Source: Flavicella sp964230805
GTDB lineage: Bacteria > Bacteroidota > Bacteroidia > Flavobacteriales > Flavobacteriaceae
Assembly (NCBI GenBank): GCA_964230805.1
Contig: CAXRIA010000034.1
Location: 62,001-126,000, forward strand
DNA length: 64,000 bases
Reading direction: 5' to 3'
This document shows, piece after piece, positions 1 through 7,750 of this stretch (position 1 is its first letter; the number at the start of each line of letters is the position of its first letter). The notes under the pieces are model-generated. The model did not search any database. It was given only the letters and a program-made list of their open reading frames with translations, and was not told the DNA's origin. A program made the translations under genes and the position numbers.

Positions 1-646
1 CAATTTCACCAGTTACCAAATTGCGTGCAATGATTCCTCTTGCTTTTCCATCGACAACGACAACATCCATCATTTCATGACGGTTGTACATTTGTATTTT
101 TCCACGACCTATTTGGCGGTTCATGGCAGAGTAGGCTCCCAACAACAATTGTTGTCCTGTTTGTCCTTTTGCATAAAAGGTACGAGAAACCAAAACCCCT
201 CCGAAAGAACGGTTGTCTAACAAACCTCCGTAATCACGAGCAAATGGAACTCCTTGAGCCACACATTGGTCGATAATATTCGCAGAAACTTCTGCCAAAC
301 GATGAACGTTTGCTTCTCGGGAACGATAATCACCACCTTTCACCGTATCGTAAAACAAACGATAGGTAGAATCGCCATCTCCTTGGTAGTTTTTTGCAGC
401 ATTGATACCTCCTTGAGCGGCAATTGAGTGGGCTCTTCGAGGTGAATCTTGGTAAGCAAAAGCTTTTACATTGTAACCGAGTTCTGCCAAGGTAGCAGAG
501 GCGGAACCTCCTGCCAATCCGGTACCAACCACAATCACATCAATATTGCGCTTGTTGGCGGGATTTACCAAGTTTATTTTGTTTTTATACGTTGTCCATT
601 TATCTTTAATTGGACCTTCAGGAATTTTTGAATTTAAAGTCGTCAT
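1..646 (-). CDS. sdhA: Succinate dehydrogenase / fumarate reductase flavoprotein subunit, partial (N-terminal part)
   Basis: The first 215 codons of the FAD-carrying subunit of complex II; the gene runs off the left edge. Translation from the ATG at 646 gives a Rossmann dinucleotide-binding motif VVGTGLAGG (residues 39-47) and the HSIAAQGG motif (73-80), whose histidine is the expected covalent FAD attachment site. The enzyme oxidises succinate to fumarate in the TCA cycle and passes electrons to quinone. It starts 12 nt after sdhC on the same strand, so the two are co-transcribed; sdhB is expected just outside the window. The identity is clear; the missing C-terminus only reflects the window edge. 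Confidence 0.96.
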   Translation of the reverse strand, partial: MTTLNSKIPEGPIKDKWTTYKNKINLVNPANKRNIDVIVVGTGLAGGSASATLAELGYNVKAFAYQDSPRRAHSIAAQGGINAAKNYQGDGDSTYRLFYDTVKGGDYRSREANVHRLAEVSANIIDQCVAQGVPFARDYGGLLDNRSFGGVLVSRTFYAKGQTGQQLLLGAYSAMNRQIGRGKIQMYNRHEMMDVVVVDGKARGIIARNLVTGEI

Positions 647-658
647 AGTGGAATAAGA

Positions 659-1336
659 TTAATGGTTTAAGTGATGAAATACAGCAACGATGATAAAGCC
701 AAGTGGAATGACAATAGAATAAATCTTTCCTAAAGATTTCACCGTTTTTGTGTATTTGTTATTGAATCCCATTGATTGAAATGCAGATTGGAAACCATGA
801 GCCAAGTGCAATCCCAATAATACGAATGATATTACGTAGGCGATGACTCTCCAAACAGGGACAAATTTGTGTTGTAATTCTTCAAAATATCTGAATTCTT
901 GTGTTCCTTCGAGTAGTCCAGACATGTCGCCCTGAACGTATTTAATGTTCATTTCTGGAAACCAGAAATCAACAAAATGAAGGAGAATGAACGCTAAAAT
1001 AACCAAGCCACTATAGATCATATTTCTCGAAGACCAGCTTGAGTTTGCGGCACCGTTATTTTTCGCATATTTTACGGCTGTCGCTTTTTTGTTTTTCAAT
1101 TCCAAGACAAATCCCATCACAAAATGAAAAACAACTCCAAAAATTAAGACAGGCTGCAAGGCAAACTGTACAACTGGATTGGTTCCCATAAAATGAGAAA
1201 GTTCGTTGAAAAGAGATTCACTGAAAATGGAAGTGATGTTCACTGACAAGTGAGTGATTAAGAAAAAAATAAGAAAAAGCGCTGACAGTGCCATGGCTAT
1301 TTTTCTTGCGATTGATGAAGATAGAAATCCGCTCAT
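659..1336 (-). CDS. sdhC: Succinate dehydrogenase cytochrome b subunit
   Basis: Membrane anchor of complex II, 225 residues, of the single-chain cytochrome b558 type used by Bacteroidota in place of separate SdhC and SdhD. Hydrophobic segments lie near residues 12-35, 55-75, 105-125, 160-180 and 200-222, consistent with five helices that carry haem and the quinone site; histidines occur in several of them (for example in ITHLSVN and LHLAHGF). It is the first gene of a leftward sdhC-sdhA operon. A TATCTTTG -7 box on the minus strand at 1361-1368 lies about 24 nt before the ATG and supports this start. Confidence 0.95.
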   Translation of the reverse strand: MSGFLSSSIARKIAMALSALFLIFFLITHLSVNITSIFSESLFNELSHFMGTNPVVQFALQPVLIFGVVFHFVMGFVLELKNKKATAVKYAKNNGAANSSWSSRNMIYSGLVILAFILLHFVDFWFPEMNIKYVQGDMSGLLEGTQEFRYFEELQHKFVPVWRVIAYVISFVLLGLHLAHGFQSAFQSMGFNNKYTKTVKSLGKIYSIVIPLGFIIVAVFHHLNH

Positions 1337-1360
1337 TTTAAATTTAAATTTTTTGGTCTA

Positions 1361-1368
1361 CAAAGATA
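1361..1368 (-). promoter_or_regulatory. Promoter -7 box of sdhCA (TATCTTTG)
   Basis: The minus strand reads TATCTTTG, an exact match to the TAnnTTTG -7 consensus of the Bacteroidota primary sigma factor. It lies 24 nt upstream of the sdhC start codon. No clear -33 element is visible. Confidence 0.6.
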
Positions 1369-1457
1369 GTGCATGATTTTCTTTTAAAGAAATATAGGGT
1401 CGGTTTCCCTCTGATCGAAAGAATATTTTGTTTATGTCACAATATTTGGAGCGTATT

Positions 1458-3326
1458 TTATGCATATGGCCAAATCAGAGGGATTAAAATTATACTTATC
1501 ACAAAGAAAATAAACAACAAACCAGCTCCTACTTTGGCATAGTCTTTAAAGGTATAATTCCCAGCATTCATGACCATCATGTTGGTGGTGGTTCCAAAAG
1601 GGGTTAAGAAAGCAGTCGATGCACTCACGGCTAAAACCATCATAAATGGTATAGGTGAATAGCCAAGTTCAATCGCAGCAGAAATAATGATAGGTGCCAT
1701 GAGAATGGAAGTTGCAGAATTGCTCATTACTTGGCTTAGCGTTGTGGTAATCAAAAAAACCCCCGCAAGGAAAAATGTAGGATGCATCTGACCTAAAAAT
1801 CCCACCATGGAATCTGCAATTAATTTGGCAGCCCCTGTTTTTTGGAGCGCGACCCCCATTGGAATCATTCCTGCAATAATAATAACAACATTCCAGTTGA
1901 TGGATCGGTAGGATTGATTCATGTTGATACAGCCACCTGCTATGAGGATCATGGCAGTCATCATGACGACAATGGCAGAAGAGAAAATTCCGGCAACCAG
2001 GAGGGTTACCATAAAAATCATAGCAAAAATAGCGATGATTCCTTTACTACTTATTTTTCCCACCTCTTTGGCCAATTCTTCTGGATGTCCCACGATTAAA
2101 AAATCTTTACTTTCATCTTGAATCGCTTTGATGTCTTCCCATTTTGCTCTTACCAATAAGGTGTCTCCTTCTTGTAAAACAAATTCTCTACCTCTGATTC
2201 TTTTGTTGTATCGATTCAATGCAATGACTTGAACATTGTATTTTTCGGCAAAACGTCCCACATTTATTTTTTTCCCTCGGTAAGAAGACCTTGGAGCGAC
2301 AATTAATTCTGAGAGACCAACTTCGTCAGACAAGACATTTTCTTTTATAAAAGCAACGTCGCCCTCTATCTTTTTGGCGGCTACATTGTATTTGTCTATG
2401 AATCTTTGAACTCGTTTTTCACTGCAATTGAGTATCAATTCGTCGTTCATTTGTAAAGTTCGATGTTCTTCTAAAAGAGAATCTGTTTCCTGAGGCTTGA
2501 AGCGAAGGACGTCAAAAATATTTTTTGCATTTTTTTCAGAAGGAATTATTTTCATGACACTGATACCCATTTCCGAATCCAATTGGAGTGTGGATAATTT
2601 TTTCCCTACAGCCGACGAGTTTGGACGAATGCGAACTTTCCAAAAACCCTCATAAATTTGATAGGAATCTTCCAAGGTTTCAATGGATTGGTCAATGTCT
2701 TCCGTTTTATTGGAGCTGTTGTTTGGAAGGATGTTAATTCCAATAAAACGCATGTATAAAACAATGGAAATCAGTAGTGGAATACCGATGTAGGCGTATT
2801 CAAAAAAATGAAAACCGTCATAACCGGCATCAAGAAGGGCTTGATGTGCGATGATATTGGGAGGCGTGCCTGTCAGTGTAAGGAGACCCCCTGTATTTGC
2901 TGCAAAGGCCAAAGGAATCAGCATTTTTGAGGCGGTTGTTTTGAGTCGCCAAGCAGCAGCAATGGCTACCGGAATGAGAGAAGCGACCGTACCAGTATTG
3001 CTAACAAAGCCAGAGATAATTGCCGTACCTAGAATGAGCATGATTAATAATTTATTGGCATTGTTACGAGACCAAAGGACAATTTTATTTCCTAGCCAAG
3101 AAGTGACTCCTGTTTTACTCATGGCCTCTCCAACAATGAACAAAGCAGCAATCATGACCACAGTCGTATTGCTAAAGCCGGAAAAGGTTTCTTTGACAGT
3201 TAAAATGCCAAAAGCGTATAAGGATACCATGGATAAAAGTGCCACAGCATCGGCTCGAAGTTTTCCCCAAATGAACAGAATGAGAGTGATCCCGAGAATG
3301 CTAATAGTAAGTGTCATCATAGGCAT
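1458..3326 (-). CDS. SLC13/DASS-type transporter with regulatory TrkA-C domains
   Basis: An inner-membrane carrier of the ArsB/NhaD-CitMHS fold, about 622 residues. It has two hydrophobic halves that each carry the family's conserved helical-hairpin region (SNTGTVASLIPVA in the N-terminal half, SNSATSILMAPII in the C-terminal half). Between them is a soluble stretch of about 200 residues with two TrkA-C (RCK_C) modules, for example the one ending EGDTLLVRAKWEDI. The substrate (dicarboxylate, sulfate or similar anion) cannot be read from sequence. A longer frame begins with GTG at 3383. I prefer the ATG at 3326 because a TATTTTTG -7 box at 3339-3346 would put transcription start downstream of that GTG. 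It stands alone, with no partner gene. Confidence 0.85.
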   Translation of the reverse strand: MPMMTLTISILGITLILFIWGKLRADAVALLSMVSLYAFGILTVKETFSGFSNTTVVMIAALFIVGEAMSKTGVTSWLGNKIVLWSRNNANKLLIMLILGTAIISGFVSNTGTVASLIPVAIAAAWRLKTTASKMLIPLAFAANTGGLLTLTGTPPNIIAHQALLDAGYDGFHFFEYAYIGIPLLISIVLYMRFIGINILPNNSSNKTEDIDQSIETLEDSYQIYEGFWKVRIRPNSSAVGKKLSTLQLDSEMGISVMKIIPSEKNAKNIFDVLRFKPQETDSLLEEHRTLQMNDELILNCSEKRVQRFIDKYNVAAKKIEGDVAFIKENVLSDEVGLSELIVAPRSSYRGKKINVGRFAEKYNVQVIALNRYNKRIRGREFVLQEGDTLLVRAKWEDIKAIQDESKDFLIVGHPEELAKEVGKISSKGIIAIFAMIFMVTLLVAGIFSSAIVVMMTAMILIAGGCINMNQSYRSINWNVVIIIAGMIPMGVALQKTGAAKLIADSMVGFLGQMHPTFFLAGVFLITTTLSQVMSNSATSILMAPIIISAAIELGYSPIPFMMVLAVSASTAFLTPFGTTTNMMVMNAGNYTFKDYAKVGAGLLFIFFVISIILIPLIWPYA

Positions 3327-3338
3327 GTTTTTATACCA

Positions 3339-3346
3339 CAAAAATA
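3339..3346 (-). promoter_or_regulatory. Putative -7 box of the SLC13 transporter gene (TATTTTTG)
   Basis: Minus-strand TATTTTTG matches TAnnTTTG and lies 12 nt before the ATG at 3326. If real, it rules out the upstream GTG at 3383 as the start. No convincing -33 element is seen. Confidence 0.4.
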
Positions 3347-3477
3347 CGCTTTCATTTCCAATTTGTTGAATGATAATTGTCACCTAAAATGGGTTGAAGA
3401 GAAAGAAAACCTTTTTGCTTTTATCGTTTGTGGGAAAATTATTTAATGCGTTTTTTTAAGAATGTCAGACAAAGCGG

Positions 3478-3485
3478 TACATTTG
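3478..3485 (+). promoter_or_regulatory. Promoter -7 box of pepP (TACATTTG)
   Basis: An exact TAnnTTTG match 31 nt upstream of the pepP ATG, in the divergent gap between the SLC13 transporter gene and pepP. Confidence 0.6.
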
Positions 3486-3516
3486 TAGGAATACGATTTA
3501 ATTTCAATTTTTTCTA

Positions 3517-4818
3517 ATGAAATATTCACCCATTGCGTCCACACTGTTTGTGAAAAACAGACTTAAATTTTCGAATCAATTGAAGCCAAATTCTATTGCT
3601 TTTTTCAATTCGAATGATGTGTACCCAGTGAGTTCTGATAGCACATTGCCTTTTGCACAGCACAGAGATATTTTTTATTTAAGTGGCATAGATCAAGAGG
3701 AAAGTGTTTTGTTTTTGTTTCCGGATTGTAAGGATGAAAGGCATAGAGAAATTTTATTTTTGCGAGAAACAAATGAACATATTGCTGTTTGGGAGGGGGC
3801 GAAGTTGACCAAAGAAGCTGCAACGAAGCTTTCGGGTATTGAGACAATTTATTGGTTGGACGACCTTCCAAAGATTTTGGAGAAGCTGATGGAAGAATGT
3901 GCAAATGTGTATCTCAATACCAACGAGCATTCTCGAGTAAAAGTGCCTACAGAAACAAGAGAGGACCGTTTTATAAAAAAGATTTTGGCGACCTATCCAA
4001 ATCACAATGTAGAAAAAAGCAATCCGATTTTACAGCAAATACGTTCTGTAAAAGAACCGGAAGAAATCGAGCTGATTCAAAAAGCCTGCAATATCACAGA
4101 AAAAGGATTTCGTCGGGTGTTGGATTTTGTAAGGCCAGGAGTTTGGGAATATGAAATTGAGGCGGAATGGATCCATGAATTTATTAAAAATCGCTCCAAA
4201 GGATTTGCTTATACGCCTATTGTGGCCAGTGGTAAAAATGCCAATGTGTTGCATTATATACAGAACAACCAGCAATGTGGAGAAGGCGATTTGCTATTGA
4301 TGGATGTCGCGGCAGAATACGCAAATTATTCCAGTGATTTGACACGAACCATTCCAGTTTCCGGACGTTTTTCCCAGCGTCAAAAAGCGGTTTACAATGC
4401 TGTGAATCGAATCAAAAAAGAAGCGACCAAAATGTTAGTCCCAGGAACTATTTGGGCAGAATATCAAGCAGAGGTTGGAAAAATGATGACATCAGAGTTG
4501 GTAGGTTTGGGCTTGTTGACAAAGGCAGATCTCCAAAAGGAAACGGTTGATCGTCCGGCATATAAAAAATATTTCATGCATGGAACCTCACATCACATGG
4601 GGTTGGACACACATGATTATGGAATTTTAACAGAACCCATGCAAAAAAATATGGTGTTTACGGTGGAGCCTGGTATTTATATTCCGGAAGAAGGTATTGG
4701 TATTCGATTGGAAGACGATGTTGTGATTCAAGAATCGGGAGAGCCGTTGAATCTTATGCAAAATATTCCTATTGAGCCAGAAGAAATTGAAGATTTGATG
4801 CAGAAACGAAAGAAGTGA
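3517..4818 (+). CDS. pepP: Xaa-Pro aminopeptidase (M24B, aminopeptidase P)
   Basis: A 433-residue metallopeptidase that removes the N-terminal residue before proline. Residues 1-165 form the AMP_N (creatinase N-terminal) domain and 175-420 the pita-bread M24 domain. Expected dimetal ligands are visible: LLMDVAAEY and SSDLTRTIP (two Asp), HGTSHHMGLDTHD (His), FTVEPGIYIPEEG and IGIRLEDDV (two Glu). No signal peptide is present, so it is cytoplasmic. Its last codons overlap the following hydrolase frame by 4 nt, suggesting a two-gene operon. Length is normal for the family. Confidence 0.93.
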   Translation: MKYSPIASTLFVKNRLKFSNQLKPNSIAFFNSNDVYPVSSDSTLPFAQHRDIFYLSGIDQEESVLFLFPDCKDERHREILFLRETNEHIAVWEGAKLTKEAATKLSGIETIYWLDDLPKILEKLMEECANVYLNTNEHSRVKVPTETREDRFIKKILATYPNHNVEKSNPILQQIRSVKEPEEIELIQKACNITEKGFRRVLDFVRPGVWEYEIEAEWIHEFIKNRSKGFAYTPIVASGKNANVLHYIQNNQQCGEGDLLLMDVAAEYANYSSDLTRTIPVSGRFSQRQKAVYNAVNRIKKEATKMLVPGTIWAEYQAEVGKMMTSELVGLGLLTKADLQKETVDRPAYKKYFMHGTSHHMGLDTHDYGILTEPMQKNMVFTVEPGIYIPEEGIGIRLEDDVVIQESGEPLNLMQNIPIEPEEIEDLMQKRKK

Positions 4819-5621
4819 AACAACCAATGGAAAAGGAAAGCAAGTTTTTAGATTACAAGAGGGTACGAATACACTATACAGACCAAGGGAGTGGTACGAC
4901 AGTTGTATTGTTGCATGGTTTTTTAGAAAATGTGTCGATGTGGAATGATTTGGTACCCGTACTTTCAAAAACAAATCGTGTCATTTGTATTGACTTATTA
5001 GGGCATGGGCAGTCTGATAATTTGGGGTATGTACATACGATGGCGCAAATGTCAGAAGTGGTTGCTGCCGTTTTGAAGTCACTGAGATTGCGTAGGGTTA
5101 TTTTGGTAGGGCACTCCATGGGAGGCTATGTGGCACTTGCTTTTGCGCAAGATTTTCCAGACAAAGTGAAAGGCTTGTGCTTGTTGAATTCGACAGCATG
5201 TGCAGACAGTTTTGAAAAGCAACAAAACAGAGATCGGGCCATTGCGGTGGTGAAAGAAAATCATTCGTCTTTTATAAAAACAGCCGTACCGTTGCTATTT
5301 CGATCGAAAAATAGAACATTGTTTAGAGAGGCAATATCAGAGGTTAAAAAAGAAGCCTTAAAAACCTCCAAGCAAGGAATTGTTGCTGCTTTGGAAGGAA
5401 TGAAGATACGACGAGACATGGTGCCATTTTTGCGCTCGAGCCATTTCAAAAAAATGATCATTATCGGTGAAAATGATCCTGTACTAAGCACCAATTCTTT
5501 GTTGCGTCAAGCGGAAGGCACAGACACTACTGTGGTGAGGTTGTCGGAGGGACATATGTCACTTATTGAAAACAAGGAAGAGGCAATTGATACGCTTACA
5601 AAATTTGTAAAAAGTTGCTAA
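4815..5621 (+). CDS. Alpha/beta hydrolase (lipase/esterase-like)
   Basis: A 268-residue alpha/beta hydrolase. It has the oxyanion-loop motif VVLLHGFLENVSMW (residues 29-42), the nucleophile elbow VGHSMGGY (Ser about residue 100), an acid in IIGENDPVLS and a histidine in EGHMSLIE. No secretion signal is present; the substrate is unknown. The frame opens with GTG overlapping the pepP stop as GTGA (4815-4818), implying translational coupling. An ATG at 4827 is an alternative start that changes only four residues. It faces the HU-SPOR gene, whose end is 21 nt away. Confidence 0.85.
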   Translation: MKQPMEKESKFLDYKRVRIHYTDQGSGTTVVLLHGFLENVSMWNDLVPVLSKTNRVICIDLLGHGQSDNLGYVHTMAQMSEVVAAVLKSLRLRRVILVGHSMGGYVALAFAQDFPDKVKGLCLLNSTACADSFEKQQNRDRAIAVVKENHSSFIKTAVPLLFRSKNRTLFREAISEVKKEALKTSKQGIVAALEGMKIRRDMVPFLRSSHFKKMIIIGENDPVLSTNSLLRQAEGTDTTVVRLSEGHMSLIENKEEAIDTLTKFVKSC

Positions 5622-5642
5622 ATTCCAAAAGGAAGAGGGCTG

Positions 5643-6539
5643 TTATCGAACAAGTAGCCAAGCATCTTTTGCGTGGCTCTCCTTAATTTGATTGAGTTTT
5701 TTGACAGCAGTCTCTCTTGTTGCATGGCTTTCAAAAGCGACCTGATTCAATCCCCATTTGTTCACGCCAACAATTTTGGCATCGAATCCTTTGTGTTGTA
5801 GTTGTTTTACCAATTTATCAGCATTGGCTTTTTCACGAAAAGAACCGGCCATCAAATGATACTTTTTCGGCATTTCTTTGACAAGATCTAAGTTAATTTC
5901 AGGAAGCGCATTGCTGATGAAAAAAGTAGCTTGTTGTATTTTCTTTTCAACAGCTTCTTGTTGTTGAATTTCGAACGCTTTTTGTTGTTTTTCTTGGTTG
6001 TTTTTCCATCCAAGTGTGCCAATGGTTAACAACACAGCAACAGAGGCAGCATATTTGAAGAATGAGCGGTTCTTTTTCTTCTCAATTTTTGCTACGGGAA
6101 CTACTTTTTGTTTGTATACTTCTCTTTTGATTGCAGAAGAATGATAGGACTGCAAACCAAAAGAGTCTCTGAGATAATTGATTTCTTCTGAAGGAGTAAA
6201 AACAAGATTATGTTCCTTACTCAAAGAAAATTTTCCAATTTTAGGAAAGATGACGTGCTCTTTTTGCAATTGAATTTTCCAAGAGTTGACCAGTGCAGCA
6301 ATTTTCTCATTGGCTTTTTCAAAACTACATTTTTCAACAGCGGCGATGTAATTTGCCAACAAGCCATCGTTGTTTGTCAGTTGACTATTGAAGGCTATTT
6401 TTTTTGCAGGCGGATAAAAGGTATGTGTGAAATGATTCACTTTGGAAGGGACAGTATTCGTGACGAACCCTCCAAAGTCGGGAACAATGACACATTCATA
6501 CCGATATAATAAGTCGCTGATGTAATTTGATAACTGCAT
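5643..6539 (-). CDS. HU-SPOR membrane protein (CCDC81-like HU domains, TM segment, SPOR domain)
   Basis: A 298-residue single-pass membrane protein. Residues 1-135 match the prokaryotic CCDC81-HU pair (opening with YISDLLYRYECVIVPDFGGF), a divergent relative of the nucleoid protein HU. After a basic stretch (KIEKKKNRSFFK) comes one hydrophobic helix (about 160-178), then a Gln/Glu-rich linker and a C-terminal SPOR domain (about 226-298; KKYHLMAGSFREKANAD), a fold that binds denuded septal peptidoglycan. Topology therefore puts the HU domains inside and SPOR in the periplasm, a possible link between chromosome and division site. Function is inferred from domains only. It is divergent from dprA. 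Confidence 0.85.
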   Translation of the reverse strand: MQLSNYISDLLYRYECVIVPDFGGFVTNTVPSKVNHFTHTFYPPAKKIAFNSQLTNNDGLLANYIAAVEKCSFEKANEKIAALVNSWKIQLQKEHVIFPKIGKFSLSKEHNLVFTPSEEINYLRDSFGLQSYHSSAIKREVYKQKVVPVAKIEKKKNRSFFKYAASVAVLLTIGTLGWKNNQEKQQKAFEIQQQEAVEKKIQQATFFISNALPEINLDLVKEMPKKYHLMAGSFREKANADKLVKQLQHKGFDAKIVGVNKWGLNQVAFESHATRETAVKKLNQIKESHAKDAWLLVR

Positions 6540-6543
6540 GTAA

Positions 6544-6551
6544 CAAATATA
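6544..6551 (-). promoter_or_regulatory. -7 box of the HU-SPOR gene, 4 nt before the ATG (TATATTTG)
   Basis: Minus-strand TATATTTG is an exact -7 match that ends 4 nt before the start codon. In Bacteroidota promoters transcription begins only a few nucleotides after this box, so the mRNA is probably leaderless or nearly so. Confidence 0.5.
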
Positions 6552-6636
6552 AAAAAATTAGCGACTCTTGCGAAAGTGGGGGATTGATAATTTATCAACA
6601 AAAAGTTTTGTACATTGAGAATCAAATTGCGACACT

Positions 6637-7737
6637 ATGGAAGAGGAAGAATTGCTATACGCATTGGCCTTGCAAAAGACCCATGGCATTGGAGACATCA
6701 ATGCAAAAAAATTAATTGCGATTTGTGGAAGCGCGAAGAATGTTTTCAAAGAAGCATCGGGCGTTTCAAAGAAAATCAAAGGAGTAGGAGCTGCCAGATG
6801 GAAAGAATTGCATTCGAGCAAGAATCTAAAGATCGCTGAAGCCGAAATCAAACGTATTCAAGCACATCATATAAAACCGTTGTATTACCGAAACCAAGAA
6901 TATCCTTCTCGTTTAAAAAATTGTGTGGACAGTCCTATTCTTTTGTTTCAAGATGGAGATTATTGTTGGGAGCGTCAAAAAATAATTAGCATTGTTGGAA
7001 CGCGGAAAATGACCTCTTACGGAAGAGAGTTTTGTAAAAAATTAATTGCTGAGCTCAAAGAATACAAACCCATTATTGTCAGTGGTTTTGCTTACGGCGT
7101 AGATATCTGTGCCCATCGCGAGGCTTTGAGAAACAATTTGACAACAGTGGCAGTTTTGGCGCATGGAATTGGGAATCTCTATCCTAAGTCACACAACAAA
7201 TATAGGTCGCAAATGTACGATCGCGGAGGGTTTTTGACCGAGTTTTGGTACGAAGACACCCCTCTTCGTGAAAATTTTTTAAAAAGAAATAGAATTATTG
7301 CAGGAATTTCCGAAGCGACCATTGTGGTTGAGTCGGCTGACAAAGGAGGCGCATTGGTGACTGCAGATATTGCCAATTCATATTCCAAAGATGTCTTTGC
7401 AGTACCCGGAAGAAATACAGATACGTATAGCAGAGGCTGCAATGCCTTGATCCGTGATTGCAAGGCGGCATTGATTACTAGCGCAAACGATGTGGTGAAT
7501 ATGCTAGGTTGGGAAAAGCCCCAAAAACACAAAACTGTACAAACAAAATTATTTGTTGATTTAACAGCAGAAGAGTCTCGAATCATTGAATATGTAGGAG
7601 CCAAAGGAATAGCGCGAATGGATGCCATTGCAATTGATTGTAAAATACCCACTTTTAAGGTTGCCAATTTCTTGTTTCAATTGGAATTGAAAGGGCTTGT
7701 ACGCGCTTTGCCAGGGAAAAAATTTGAAGCGCTTTGA
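6637..7737 (+). CDS. dprA: DNA-processing protein A (DNA uptake/transformation)
   Basis: A 366-residue DprA/Smf protein, which loads RecA on incoming single-stranded DNA in competent bacteria. Residues 1-60 resemble a helix-hairpin-helix/SAM-like N-terminal region (ALQKTHGIGDINAKKLI). Residues 70-285 form the Rossmann-like DprA core with IISIVGTRKMTSYGR, VSGFAYGVDICAHREAL and KGGALVTADIA. The C-terminal part (about 300-366) is a winged-helix domain like DprA DML1. It is divergent from HU-SPOR and convergent with mfd (13 nt apart). No other competence gene is in the window. Confidence 0.95.
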   Translation: MEEEELLYALALQKTHGIGDINAKKLIAICGSAKNVFKEASGVSKKIKGVGAARWKELHSSKNLKIAEAEIKRIQAHHIKPLYYRNQEYPSRLKNCVDSPILLFQDGDYCWERQKIISIVGTRKMTSYGREFCKKLIAELKEYKPIIVSGFAYGVDICAHREALRNNLTTVAVLAHGIGNLYPKSHNKYRSQMYDRGGFLTEFWYEDTPLRENFLKRNRIIAGISEATIVVESADKGGALVTADIANSYSKDVFAVPGRNTDTYSRGCNALIRDCKAALITSANDVVNMLGWEKPQKHKTVQTKLFVDLTAEESRIIEYVGAKGIARMDAIAIDCKIPTFKVANFLFQLELKGLVRALPGKKFEAL

Positions 7738-7750
7738 AAAAGTGCGAGAC

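Noticed and set aside
2851..3369. 172-codon plus-strand frame inside the SLC13 transporter gene
   Set aside because: Antisense shadow of a membrane protein, no domain and no promoter.
7179..7667. 162-codon minus-strand frame inside dprA
   Set aside because: Antisense shadow; dprA motifs are intact across the whole overlap.
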